Positions 15,586-23,602 of a DNA stretch of 34,089 nt are shown one piece after another. The position numbers and the translations under genes are program-made. Positions within the stretch are counted from its first letter, which is position 1. Each line of letters begins with the position of its first letter. The notes beneath the pieces were generated by a model that did not search any database, was not told where the DNA came from, and saw only the letters and a list, made by a program, of their open reading frames with translations. The stretch spans positions 1 through 34,089 of the forward strand of contig JAFTFO010000037.1 of the NCBI GenBank assembly GCA_017449495.1, given 5' to 3'. This DNA comes from Prevotella sp. GTDB lineage: Bacteria > Bacteroidota > Bacteroidia > Bacteroidales > Bacteroidaceae.

Positions 15586-16980
15586 ATGAAGAAAACGCTT
15601 TTTCTCGTTCTCTACACGTTAGTCTGTATGCCGTCGGTGGCATATATATATAATGTACGTGACTATGGTGCCACGGGCGACGGCCTGACGCTTGACCATA
15701 CCGCCATCAACCAGGCTATCGACGACGCCACCTCCCACGGTGGCGGACAGGTCGTCGTGCCTGCGGGTACCTATCTCTGTGGCAGCATCCGGCTGAAGAG
15801 TCACGTCGACCTTCACCTCATGCCCGGGGCTAAAATCCTGGCCGCTCCCGCCGAGATGAAAGCATACGATGAGAGTGAGTCGTTCGGTGGATTCCCCGAA
15901 TACCAAGACGGCGGACACACCTACTTCCACAACTCACTCATCTGGGCCGAGGGACAGCAGGATGTCTCAATCACCGGTTCTGGCATGATCGACGGCGAGG
16001 GGCTCACCAAACGCGACACAGAGAAGGCTGGTAACGTGGAGGGGGGCTCCATCGGCACAGGCGACAAGGCTATCGCCCTGAAGTGCTGTCGGCAAGTCAC
16101 CATCCGCGACATCACCATCTTCCGTGGCGGACACTTCGCCATCATCGCCACAGGCTGTGATATCGGCACTATCGACAATGTGACCATCGACACCAACCGC
16201 GACGGCATCGATATCGACTGCTGCAAGTATTTCACCGTCAGCAACACGAAGGTGAACACTCCTAACGACGATGCCATCGTACTGAAAAGTTCGTATGCCC
16301 TGAAGAAGGCAGTACGCTGCGAACATATCCTGATTACGAACTGCATCGTCACAGGTTATAAGCTCGGTACCTTCCTCAGTGGCGAATATATACCAGAGGA
16401 GGTCAACTGGGTATGCGGCCGCATCAAACTGGGCACCGAGTCGAACGGCGGCTACCGTAACATCACCATCTCCAACTGCACCTGCATGTGGAGTTCCGGC
16501 CTTGCCTTCGAGGAAGTCGACCAAGGTCGTATGGAGAACATCACGGTCAGCAACATCTCCCTGAGCCACGTCCACCACTACCCCATCTATATCACCACAG
16601 GCTGTCGTAATCGCGGTCCGAAGGAAGTCACCCGCGCCTCCTCTGCCCGCGACATCACCATCGACAATGTGGTGGCCGACGACTGCGACTCCCTGGCAGG
16701 CATCATCATCACCGGCATGGCCGACGAGCCCATCCGCAACGTCTCGTTGAGTAATATCCGCATCCAGTATCGCGGAGGCGGTCAGACGGTCGAAAAGCCC
16801 TACCGCGAACAGTCGACACACTATCCTGAGCCTCGTTGGGCCGGAGCGACACCTGCCTATGGCCTCTTCGCCCGCCATGTCAACGGGTTATATCTGCACA
16901 ACGTACAGTTCGAGTTGATGCGCCCCGACGAGCGCCCGGAAATAATAACAGATGACGTAACAAACTACGAAAGGAAATGA
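15586..16980 (+). CDS. secreted GH28 glycosidase
   Basis: 464 residues with a signal peptide (MKKTLFLVLYTLVCMPSVAY) followed by the typical GH28 opening YNVRDYGATGDG. The beta-helix carries RDGIDIDCC, the paired aspartates in PNDDAIVLKSS, and IKLGTESNGGYRN, again with ES where GHG is usual. It is only distantly similar to the other GH28 in the window, so the two may have different linkage specificity (polygalacturonic acid versus rhamnogalacturonan, or exo versus endo; not decidable here). It is the first gene of a plus-strand unit; its TGA overlaps the ATG of the GH115 gene (ATGA), a sign of translational coupling. Confidence 0.9.
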   Translation: MKKTLFLVLYTLVCMPSVAYIYNVRDYGATGDGLTLDHTAINQAIDDATSHGGGQVVVPAGTYLCGSIRLKSHVDLHLMPGAKILAAPAEMKAYDESESFGGFPEYQDGGHTYFHNSLIWAEGQQDVSITGSGMIDGEGLTKRDTEKAGNVEGGSIGTGDKAIALKCCRQVTIRDITIFRGGHFAIIATGCDIGTIDNVTIDTNRDGIDIDCCKYFTVSNTKVNTPNDDAIVLKSSYALKKAVRCEHILITNCIVTGYKLGTFLSGEYIPEEVNWVCGRIKLGTESNGGYRNITISNCTCMWSSGLAFEEVDQGRMENITVSNISLSHVHHYPIYITTGCRNRGPKEVTRASSARDITIDNVVADDCDSLAGIIITGMADEPIRNVSLSNIRIQYRGGGQTVEKPYREQSTHYPEPRWAGATPAYGLFARHVNGLYLHNVQFELMRPDERPEIITDDVTNYERK

Positions 16981-19337
16981 AAAGAACAGCATTATTATTG
17001 TCCGCAGCGATGATGGCAATCAGCCTGAGCGCCGAAGTAGTATGGTTCAATGGCAAGTCGCCCATAACCTTCAGTCTGCCCAAGAAGGTGGAGCCTGTGG
17101 TACTGATAGCCCTCGACATGTGGAAAAGCGACATGCAGCAGGTAACCGGTATGCAGCCTGTAGTCTCTTCCAAGCCTACAATTAAAATCATACAAGGCAA
17201 TGGTCCTGCCGACGGCTTCCGCATATACACCAAAGACGGTCAGATCATCGTTGAGGGCAACAATGGCCGTGGTATGGCCTACGGCATCCTTGAACTCTCA
17301 CGCCTGGCTGGTGTGTCGCCCTGGATATGGTGGGGCGACGTGGTGCCGGAGAAGAAGCCACGACTGGTTCTCGACAGCAGTTTTACCACCGAACAGCGTC
17401 CAAGCGTAGAATACCGCGGCATCTTCCTGAACGATGAGGACTGGAGCCTGCGCCACTGGAGCTACACGACGTTTGAGCCTGCTCCTTTCGGACATATCGG
17501 CCCCCAGACCTATAAGAAGATTTTCCAGTTGTTGCTCCGCCTGAGAGCCAATGCCATCTGGCCGGGCATGCATACAGGAACGACGGCCTTTTTCAAGATA
17601 CCTGGCGCCAAGGCGATGGCCGACTCATGCGGGATCGTGATCGGCACCTCGCACTGTGAGCCATTACTGAGGAATAATGTAGACGAGTGGGATGTTAAGG
17701 AGCGGGGTGCCTTCAACTATCGCACCAACCGCGAGACGGTGCAACAGTACTGGATAGAACGTCTGCAGGAGGTCAGGAAGTCGAAGGACAATATGTTTAC
17801 CATCGGCATGCGGGGCATCCATGACAGTTCGATGGAGGGCTACAAGACAGACGAAGAGAAGTTCGAGGGTCTGCAACAGGTCATCAACGACCAACAGGAA
17901 CTGCTGCGTCAGTATATCGGCGACCCGTCGAAGCAGATGCAGGTGTTCGTGCCCTACAAGGAGGTGCTGCAGCTCTATGAGAAAGGCCTCCAAGTGCCTG
18001 ACTATGTCACGCTGATGTGGTGCGACGATAACTACGGCTATATGACCCGTCTCTCTGATGCCAAGGAGCAACAGCGGTCTGGCGGAGGCGGTGTCTATTA
18101 TCATCTCTCCTATTGGGGTCGTCCGCACGACTATCTCTGGCTGACGACCACCCAGCCCGGACTCATCTATAACGAGATGCGCCAGGCCTACGACCACAAC
18201 GTCCGTAAGCTGTGGATCGTCAATGTTCACGACCCGAAGGTGGCAGGCTACGACCTGGAACTTTTCCTCGACATGGCTTGGAATATCGATGGCGTCAGTG
18301 GTGAGACGCTGAACGACCACTATCGCGCCTGGCTCTGCCGTCAGTTCGGACCACAGGCGGGCGAGCAGCTGTACCCCGTCATGCATGAGTTCTTCCGTCT
18401 CTGTGGCGAACGCCGACCCGAGTTTATGGGCTGGAATCAGGTAGAGGTAGACAAGCGGCTTTACGACAGGGGCCTCTCGCAAGTTCGCAACAGCTGTTGG
18501 ACCGATGCAGAGCGTGACGATTTCCTGGCACGTTTCATCAACATCAGTCAGGAGGTGGAGGAGATAGGTAAGACAGTACGTCCTGAGTTGTCCGATGCCT
18601 ATTTCGCAGCCATCCAATATCCCGTCCAGGTCTCCGCCGCCCATGCCGTCAAGATGCTCGAAGCCGAGAAAGCCCGACTCATGGCCAATGGCAGCACCAT
18701 GGGAGACATGTTCGAGAACCAGACCAAAATACAACAGTCAGTGAACCGGAGTTTCGCAGCCTATAAACGAATCCATGAGTTGACCGATTATTATAATAAT
18801 AAGGTGGCAGGTGGTAAGTGGAAGAACCTGATGTGCGACCACCCCCGTGACCTTCCCGTCTTCTGGGCTCCGCTGACACCCACTGTGCCCAATGAGGCAG
18901 TATCCTACGACACGCTCTTGTACACCCCTCACTCCTCACTCCACAATTGTCAATTGTCCACACCCCTCACCCCTCACGATGCGAAACCCATCCAGATGCT
19001 CGGCCACTCCATGAATGCCCTGGCTCTGCCCAAAGGCGGCCAAGTAACATATCAATTCACCGTCGACAAGGCCAGTGACTACAGTCTGTGGACCGCCATG
19101 ATCCCCACTCAACCCAATGATAACGGTGATATCCGTTACAGCGTTACCATCGACGACGGTGAGCCGACCGTTTATACCCTCAAAGAACCATTCCGCTCCG
19201 AACAGTGGAAGCAGAACGTGCTTCGAGGTCAGGCCCTGCGCGAGAAGAAGGAACATCTGTCAGAAGGGCCCCACCGACTGACAATCAAGGCCATCGACGA
19301 CCACATCGTTATAGACCAATGGTGGCTGTCCCACTAA
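16977..19337 (+). CDS. GH115 alpha-glucuronidase-like protein, short form
   Basis: 786 residues with a signal peptide (MKRTALLLSAAMMAISLSA). GH115 enzymes remove alpha-1,2-linked (4-O-methyl-)glucuronic acid from xylan-type glycans. Recognisable segments shared with the second GH115 here are SPWIWWGDV, VEYRGIFLNDED, NAIWPGMH, MVIGTSHCE-like GTSHCEPLLRNN, GMRGIHDSSMEG and VYYHLSYWGRPHDYLW. It is about 150 residues shorter than the 942-residue paralogue: a middle beta domain after the catalytic part is missing. At that point a 55-bp stretch of repeats (residues about 649-667, TPHSSLHNCQLSTPLTPH) forms the linker to the last domain. Coupled to the GH28 gene by an ATGA overlap. Confidence 0.9.
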   Translation: MKRTALLLSAAMMAISLSAEVVWFNGKSPITFSLPKKVEPVVLIALDMWKSDMQQVTGMQPVVSSKPTIKIIQGNGPADGFRIYTKDGQIIVEGNNGRGMAYGILELSRLAGVSPWIWWGDVVPEKKPRLVLDSSFTTEQRPSVEYRGIFLNDEDWSLRHWSYTTFEPAPFGHIGPQTYKKIFQLLLRLRANAIWPGMHTGTTAFFKIPGAKAMADSCGIVIGTSHCEPLLRNNVDEWDVKERGAFNYRTNRETVQQYWIERLQEVRKSKDNMFTIGMRGIHDSSMEGYKTDEEKFEGLQQVINDQQELLRQYIGDPSKQMQVFVPYKEVLQLYEKGLQVPDYVTLMWCDDNYGYMTRLSDAKEQQRSGGGGVYYHLSYWGRPHDYLWLTTTQPGLIYNEMRQAYDHNVRKLWIVNVHDPKVAGYDLELFLDMAWNIDGVSGETLNDHYRAWLCRQFGPQAGEQLYPVMHEFFRLCGERRPEFMGWNQVEVDKRLYDRGLSQVRNSCWTDAERDDFLARFINISQEVEEIGKTVRPELSDAYFAAIQYPVQVSAAHAVKMLEAEKARLMANGSTMGDMFENQTKIQQSVNRSFAAYKRIHELTDYYNNKVAGGKWKNLMCDHPRDLPVFWAPLTPTVPNEAVSYDTLLYTPHSSLHNCQLSTPLTPHDAKPIQMLGHSMNALALPKGGQVTYQFTVDKASDYSLWTAMIPTQPNDNGDIRYSVTIDDGEPTVYTLKEPFRSEQWKQNVLRGQALREKKEHLSEGPHRLTIKAIDDHIVIDQWWLSH
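18923..18977. repeat. composite heptamer repeat inside GH115 gene
   Basis: 7-bp units CACCCCT, CACTCCT, CACTCCA, then CA, then ATTGTCA and ATTGTCC, then CACCCCT, CACCCCT, CAC. Two near-identical 17-bp CACCCCTCAC-type blocks (18923-18939 and 18961-18977) flank a core related to the repeats at 4708 and 27679. It is translated in frame as a linker. Confidence 0.85.
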
Positions 19338-19345
19338 AGATTCCC

Positions 19346-20122
19346 CTACCCCATCACCACGTCGAGCACCATCATCAGTACGAAACCGATGGCAAAGCCG
19401 ATGGTGCTGAGGTTGGAGTGCTCACCTTCAGAGGCCTCGGGGATGAGTTCCTCTACGACGACATAGAACATGGCACCAGCGGCGAAGGCCAACATATAGG
19501 GCAGTACGGGTGTCATCAGTGAGGCCAACAATACCACAGCCAGACCGCCGATAGGTTCGACGGCTCCGCTCAGGCTGCCGATGACGAACGAACGCCATTT
19601 GCTGTTGCCTGCTGCCCGCATCGGCATGGAGATAATCGCTCCCTCAGGTACGTTCTGGATGGCAATACCGATAGAGACGGCTAAGGCACTGGCTAACGAC
19701 AGCCCTGCTGCACCGTTCTCTGCTCCAGCAAACACCACACCGACGGCCATACCTTCCGGCAAGTTGTGAATGGTAACTGCCAGCGCCAGCATCGCCGTGC
19801 GGGACAGATGGGAACGGGGACCTTCGGGCTTGTCGGTGCCGATGTGCAGGTGGGGCGTCAGTTCGTCAATCAGGAGCAGGAATCCCATACCCAACAGGAA
19901 ACCGACGGCAGCTGGGAATACCGACCACGCACCTTTCGCTTCCTCCATCTCCATCGCAGGAATGAGCAACGACCAAACGGAGGCTGCCACCATCACGCCC
20001 GACGCAAAGCCGAGCAGCGACTTCTGGAGTCGGGGCGACATCTCGTCCTTCATCAGAAAGACGAATGCCGCCCCGAGCATGGTGCCCAGCAAGGGGATGA
20101 GTAATCCTATGATTAACGCCAT
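19346..20122 (-). CDS. ZIP-family metal transporter
   Basis: 258 residues, eight predicted helices, of the ZupT/GufA type of ZIP divalent metal importers (zinc, iron or manganese). The metal-site motifs VTIHNLPEGMAVG and GIAIQNVPEGAII are in the expected adjacent helices, and a histidine pair TPHLHIG lies in the cytosolic loop. Its ATG overlaps the stop codon of the MBL-rubredoxin gene by one base (TAATG), placing it last in the iron/redox unit. It converges with the GH115 gene with an 8-bp gap. Confidence 0.9.
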   Translation of the reverse strand: MALIIGLLIPLLGTMLGAAFVFLMKDEMSPRLQKSLLGFASGVMVAASVWSLLIPAMEMEEAKGAWSVFPAAVGFLLGMGFLLLIDELTPHLHIGTDKPEGPRSHLSRTAMLALAVTIHNLPEGMAVGVVFAGAENGAAGLSLASALAVSIGIAIQNVPEGAIISMPMRAAGNSKWRSFVIGSLSGAVEPIGGLAVVLLASLMTPVLPYMLAFAAGAMFYVVVEELIPEASEGEHSNLSTIGFAIGFVLMMVLDVVMG

Positions 20123-21063
20123 TATGCCTTATTGAACTTTTCTTTAGGTTGCTTGCAGCGCGGGCAACGCCAGTCGTCGGGCAGGTCCTCGAAGGCCACG
20201 CCGTCGTGCTCTGCCGGGTCATAGACATAGCCGCAGACGGAGCAGACATACTTGCCGGAAGCCTCCTGCTTGGAGAAGTCGACTTCTGCGAGGACGGTCG
20301 GCACGGGGTTGTCGAGGTCTATCACGCGCTTGGCCTCCAGGTTTTCATAGCCCTGCGGGGTGTGGGTGCCCATATAGACGGTTGGATTGTTGCGGACGAA
20401 CTCACGCACACGGTCGAGCGTCTCGCGGGCTGCGGGCAGGTCGTCGTAGACCACCGACAGTTTGTTCTCATACAGGGCTTCGTCCACGTAGGTGATGTCG
20501 GCCTCGAACATATAGTAGAGTCCGTCACTCTCGGCAATCACGAGGCTGTTGCCATTGGTATGGCCCTTGGCCTTAATAAACCACACGCCGTCGCAAATCT
20601 TCTGCGTCTCGGGGAAGTTGTGGTAGGCACCGTCAGTATAGGTCACGGGTACCACGTTCGTCAGGCCTTTCAGTTCTTCGGCCTGCGTCTCGTCAGCGCC
20701 TACATAGATTTTCGCATTGGGGAACGAGCGGAGTTCGCCGCTGTGGTCGCCGTGGCGATGGGTGAGCAGAATCTTCGTCACCTGCTCTGGCTTGTAACCC
20801 AATGCGGCCAGCGCATCCATGTAACTACAGATGTCTTTGCCAGTATAGGCCATCGCTTTCTCGTCGACAACCTCCTCTGGGAAGCCTGCTGGCAGACCTG
20901 TGTCTACGAGGATGACCTCCGTGCCGGTGTCGATCAGATAGTTCTGCAGACTGCCACGATAGCGGATGTTGTGGTCGAACTTATCGGCTCCCTCCTCGCC
21001 ACCAAAGGCGAAGGGCTGGGTATAAAAACCGTTCTCCCTGAATTTTACTGCTTTGATAATCAT
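20122..21063 (-). CDS. metallo-beta-lactamase fold protein fused to C-terminal rubredoxin
   Basis: 313 residues. Residues 1 to about 260 form an MBL-fold hydrolase or redox domain with the metal motif THRHGDHSG, a later KGHTNGNS histidine and EADITY acid. Residues about 268-313 are a rubredoxin: [13 protein letters not shown] and [13 protein letters not shown] give the four Fe ligands. Flavodiiron proteins also combine MBL and sometimes rubredoxin parts, but here the flavodoxin domain is absent. The role might be electron transfer to the MBL metal centre, for instance peroxide, oxygen or NO detoxification, or persulfide chemistry; this is inference. It is followed by the ZIP gene with a one-base overlap and preceded by the PNPOx-like gene by 12 bp. 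Confidence 0.88.
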   Translation of the reverse strand: MIIKAVKFRENGFYTQPFAFGGEEGADKFDHNIRYRGSLQNYLIDTGTEVILVDTGLPAGFPEEVVDEKAMAYTGKDICSYMDALAALGYKPEQVTKILLTHRHGDHSGELRSFPNAKIYVGADETQAEELKGLTNVVPVTYTDGAYHNFPETQKICDGVWFIKAKGHTNGNSLVIAESDGLYYMFEADITYVDEALYENKLSVVYDDLPAARETLDRVREFVRNNPTVYMGTHTPQGYENLEAKRVIDLDNPVPTVLAEVDFSKQEASGKYVCSVCGYVYDPAEHDGVAFEDLPDDWRCPRCKQPKEKFNKA

Positions 21064-21075
21064 GCCTGTGTGGGT

Positions 21076-21474
21076 TTAGAATGTAACAGTCTCTACCAGT
21101 TCCATCATCTTGAAGAAGTCGGCCTTGGCATCCTTCAGATAGTACATCACGCCATTCTCACCATTCTCACCGAGGGCGGGCTTCAGCACGGGCATCTTGT
21201 CAACGAGTGCCTTACCCACCTCAGGACGGTTGTCCTCTACGAGCTTGCACTCAATGCGGAGGGTCTGGCCCTTGAAGGCGCAGATCTCTGCCTTCTGGTT
21301 GGCGGCAATCTGGCGGGTGGCGTTGGTCTTGCCGAAAGCCATAATATAGATTTTGTCCTCGAAGTAGAGCATTGCTCCGTAAGGACGTACGCGGGGCTGG
21401 TCGCCCTCAACTGTTGCTAGATAAAACGTTCCTGCTTTCTCCAGGAAATCGAATACTTTCTTTGTTGCTTCCAT
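21076..21474 (-). CDS. pyridoxamine 5'-phosphate oxidase-like flavoprotein
   Basis: 132 residues, a small split-barrel FMN-binding protein of the PNPOx-like superfamily: TFYLATVEGDQPRVRPYGA, then the FMN-contact-type segments IYIMAFGKTNATRQI and AEICAFKG. It is too short to be the genuine PdxH enzyme (about 210 residues) and probably has a redox or reductase role. It lies between the free rubredoxin and the MBL-rubredoxin gene, which fits an electron-transfer cassette. Confidence 0.85.
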   Translation of the reverse strand: MEATKKVFDFLEKAGTFYLATVEGDQPRVRPYGAMLYFEDKIYIMAFGKTNATRQIAANQKAEICAFKGQTLRIECKLVEDNRPEVGKALVDKMPVLKPALGENGENGVMYYLKDAKADFFKMMELVETVTF

Positions 21475-21499
21475 TGTTTATTTGTTTCTATGTTGGTTA

Positions 21500-21661
21500 C
21501 TATTCCTCTACGGGTACGAATTTCTCCTTCTTGCGCTTGCAACGGGGGCAGCGCCAGGTGTCGGGCAGGTCTTCAAACTTGGTGCCGGGAGGTATTCCCT
21601 GCTTGGGATCTCCCACTTCGGGGTCGTAGACGTATCTACAGGGGCATTTCATCTTTGCCAT
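21500..21661 (-). CDS. small rubredoxin with atypical first cysteine pair
   Basis: 53 residues, too short for most gene callers. The C-terminal half, [17 protein letters not shown], is a standard rubredoxin. The first iron site reads [11 protein letters not shown]: a C-x-C spacing with arginine, where rubredoxins normally have C-x-x-C-G. The second site is [11 protein letters not shown], with lysine in place of the usual glycine. It is a one-electron carrier in the cytoplasm and probably the partner of the flavoprotein or MBL protein encoded next to it. Confidence 0.85.
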   Translation of the reverse strand: MAKMKCPCRYVYDPEVGDPKQGIPPGTKFEDLPDTWRCPRCKRKKEKFVPVEE

Positions 21662-21775
21662 AGTCGTAAATGTTTTAGGTGAATAGAATTTCTAAAGGGG
21701 GGCGGGCTTGGTATCTGTGTCATTGCACAGTCACACCGGCCTGACTCCCCTCAAGAAGAAAAAATTTATCTGCAA

Positions 21776-21795
21776 CGTGGTGCTGATGCACCATG
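21776..21795 (-). terminator. possible terminator after small winged-helix gene
   Basis: An eight-pair stem (CATGGTGC with GCACCACG on the minus strand, one G-T pair) closes a 4-nt loop. A T-rich run follows about 10 nt downstream. It stands in the 150-bp gap between the winged-helix and rubredoxin genes. Confidence 0.4.
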
Positions 21796-21811
21796 CGATG
21801 CCAAACTTAGA

Positions 21812-21985
21812 TTACTGAGCCGGAGCCCACTTGCAACGGACGGGCGACACAATCGCACCCTCCTTCTTCAACTCGGCGAAAGCCTTGTCTACTTCCTTGC
21901 GGTCGGCACCTAATGCCTTCGTCACGTCACCTGCGGAGACGGGCTTGCCAGCCTCGCGCATACATTGCAATACCTTTTCTTTCAT
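21812..21985 (-). CDS. small winged-helix-like protein
   Basis: 57 residues, beginning MKEKVLQCMREAGKPVSAGD and ending CKWAPAQ. The pattern helix, turn, helix (DVTKALGADRKEVDKAFAEL), then a short strand-rich end (GAIVSPVRCKW) is that of a minimal winged helix-turn-helix. It could regulate this iron/redox unit or be a DNA- or protein-binding accessory. It starts 21 bp after the ferritin-like gene, so is probably co-transcribed with it. I do not recognise an experimentally characterised family member. Confidence 0.75.
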   Translation of the reverse strand: MKEKVLQCMREAGKPVSAGDVTKALGADRKEVDKAFAELKKEGAIVSPVRCKWAPAQ

Positions 21986-22006
21986 ATTGTAGTAGTAGTT
22001 TGTAGA

Positions 22007-22477
22007 TTACATCATAGCGGTGAGGAAATTCTCGTAGCCCAGTTTGTCGATGTAGTTCAGGTATTGAGCCATCCAAGCTATGTGCTCCTTCTCGCCGTCG
22101 ATCCACTTGTAAAGCAGTTTCTGCGTAGGATAGTCATCAGCGAAGGCTGCGGCCATCTCACTCATCATCTGGACGGCCCCTTGGGCTTCGGGCGAGTAGT
22201 CAGACTCTAACTGCTGCTTCGGGTCATCGTAGAAGGGGAACTCCTGCGTCTTCATGGCCTCCTGCAGGTCAGCGGGCTTGCAGCCGAGTTCTACCAAACG
22301 CTGCAGCACTTCCTCTGCCTCTTCCCACTCTTCTTCTGCCTCTTCCTTCCACTTGTCGGCCAACTTGTTCCAGCCCTGCAGACGGCAGTATGCCGAGAAG
22401 GCAAAATGTTGCTTACTGTTTCCAAACCATGCAGCGCCAAGTGCGGCAAACTGCTTCAATGCTTCTTCCTTAGTCAT
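22007..22477 (-). CDS. ferritin-like four-helix protein, bacterioferritin relative
   Basis: 156 residues, four-helix bundle. It aligns by eye with bacterioferritin: KQHFAFSAYCRLQGWNKLADKW against the NQYFLHARMFKNW helix, and EKEHIAWMAQYLNYIDKLGYENFLTA against [26 protein letters not shown]. Of the six diiron ligands, those in helices 2-4 equivalent to E51, E94, E127 and H130 appear kept. The helix-1 Glu falls on a Trp and H54 on a Glu; the heme Met is a Trp. Iron storage or detoxification is likely, with an altered metal site. First gene of the iron/redox cassette, divergent from the AraC gene. Confidence 0.8.
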   Translation of the reverse strand: MTKEEALKQFAALGAAWFGNSKQHFAFSAYCRLQGWNKLADKWKEEAEEEWEEAEEVLQRLVELGCKPADLQEAMKTQEFPFYDDPKQQLESDYSPEAQGAVQMMSEMAAAFADDYPTQKLLYKWIDGEKEHIAWMAQYLNYIDKLGYENFLTAMM

Positions 22478-22520
22478 AATTCTTTCTTCTTTTTAAGTTG
22501 TTAATAATATGAATGTGGGT

Positions 22521-22529
22521 GCAAAGTTA
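22521..22529 (-). promoter_or_regulatory. -7 element of the ferritin cassette
   Basis: The minus strand reads TAACTTTGC, matching TAnnTTTG, with a leader of about 35-40 nt to the ATG at 22477. No TTTG occurs at the normal -33 spacing. Confidence 0.55.
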
Positions 22530-22634
22530 CAAATAATTCAATATACAATCGCTGTCCTAAACAAACAAAAATTCTACCGAGACAAACATTTTTGCTTTTC
22601 CCTTTAGTTTTTTACATTATTTATTGTACCCTTG

Positions 22635-22650
22635 ACCTTCGGTCGAAGGT
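22635..22650. promoter_or_regulatory. inverted repeat upstream of AraC gene
   Basis: ACCTTCG and CGAAGGT are separated by two bases (GT), a 16-bp near-palindrome about 30 bp upstream of the araC -33 box. TTGTAC lies just before it at 22624-22629. It is a candidate autoregulatory site or a site for a regulator of the ferritin cassette. Confidence 0.4.
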
Positions 22651-22678
22651 ACTCACGCTCGAAAATGTTCAAATAAAA

Positions 22679-22710
22679 TTTGGCATTTTGCTCGCTTATT
22701 CGTACCTTTG
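22679..22710 (+). promoter_or_regulatory. promoter of the AraC-family gene
   Basis: TTTG (22679-22682), a 20-bp spacer, then TACCTTTG (22703-22710): a full match to the Bacteroidota -33/-7 consensus. The start codon at 22720 is only 9 bp past the -7 box, which implies a nearly leaderless mRNA. Confidence 0.7.
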
Positions 22711-22719
22711 TCCCCCAAT

Positions 22720-23598
22720 ATGTATAAGTTGAGGGATTTCCTGACATCGATACTCGGCATGGCATACGAAGATGTGGCTTCCGACGAATTGTATTGCTCA
22801 GAGAGCAACACCCGCCTGACGTTTCTCACCAACCAGATGCAGGAGACGCTGGCGGGCTACTCCTATACGCTGGTGCATGACGGGTGGCTGGAACTGCTTT
22901 ACAACGACCGGATGCTGACACTCCAGAAGGGCGACCTGATGATCTATTCCCCTGGCGTGCAAATCCGGATCATCAACGGTTCTAAGAACTACCATTCTGT
23001 CTGCCTGATGATCGACGAGCAGGCCGCACTTGAGATTCCCAGCGTACGCAACGTGGTTCACACCGCCTACCAGCCGATAGCGGAACTTGGCCGACCCATC
23101 ATCCATCTCGACGAGCAGCAGGCAGCCCACTTCTGGCAGCACATGCTCGAGATTATCCGCTATCAGCACTCCAACCACCGCTATCTGCACGAGGCTCTGC
23201 GCACGCTGTTCACCCAGTTTGTCCTCGACCTGATGGACGCCATGGCTCAGAACATCGGTCCTGGACAAGTCAGTGAGCGCACCACGGAGTTGTTTGTTTC
23301 CTTCATGCGCTTGCTGAACCAGCACTTCATCGAGCATCACGACATCGGCTTCTATGCTGACCGACTCCACATCACCTCCATCCACCTCTCGCGTATTGTC
23401 CGACAGGTGACGGGCCGCACTGTGGTGGACTACATCAATCAGATGCTGCTGATGGAAGCCTCATGGTTCCTACAGACCACCGACCTTAGCATAGCAACCA
23501 TTGCAGAACGGCTGTACTTCTCCGACCAAAGCAGCTTCGGCCGCTTCTTCACCCGCATGAAGGGCATGAGCCCGAAATCTTATCGGATGAGGCGATAA
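22720..23598 (+). CDS. AraC-family transcriptional regulator
   Basis: About 292 residues. The N-terminal half is a cupin-like ligand domain (TLVHDGWLELLYNDRMLTLQKGDLMIYSPG); the C-terminal 100 residues hold two helix-turn-helix motifs (IGFYADRLHITSIHLSRIVRQVTG and LSIATIAERLYFSDQSSFGRFF, then GMSPKSYR). I chose the ATG at 22720; the in-frame TTG at 22708 lies in the -7 box. It is the only recognisable transcription factor of catabolic type in the window. By analogy with RhaR of Bacteroides it may activate the rhamnose and hydrolase operons, through the TTTGTAC-like sites (inference). It converges with the GH115 gene with a 4-bp gap. Confidence 0.9.
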   Translation: MYKLRDFLTSILGMAYEDVASDELYCSESNTRLTFLTNQMQETLAGYSYTLVHDGWLELLYNDRMLTLQKGDLMIYSPGVQIRIINGSKNYHSVCLMIDEQAALEIPSVRNVVHTAYQPIAELGRPIIHLDEQQAAHFWQHMLEIIRYQHSNHRYLHEALRTLFTQFVLDLMDAMAQNIGPGQVSERTTELFVSFMRLLNQHFIEHHDIGFYADRLHITSIHLSRIVRQVTGRTVVDYINQMLLMEASWFLQTTDLSIATIAERLYFSDQSSFGRFFTRMKGMSPKSYRMRR

Positions 23599-23602
23599 GA
23601 AG

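Noticed and set aside
17664-18734. Minus-strand open frame of 356 codons
   Set aside because: Antisense to the GH115 coding region with low-complexity hydrophobic composition; no recognisable protein.
20122-21063. Flavodiiron protein
   Set aside because: No flavodoxin domain between the MBL and rubredoxin parts; the protein is too short.
20149-21420. Long open frame of 423 codons on the plus strand
   Set aside because: It is fully antisense to the MBL-rubredoxin and PNPOx-like genes, has no family resemblance and follows their codon periodicity; a shadow frame.
21802-21809. TAAGTTTG on the minus strand as a rubredoxin promoter
   Set aside because: It lies inside the end of the winged-helix gene, has no evident -33 box, and the hairpin at 21776-21795 would be at the very 5' end of the transcript; too weak to list.
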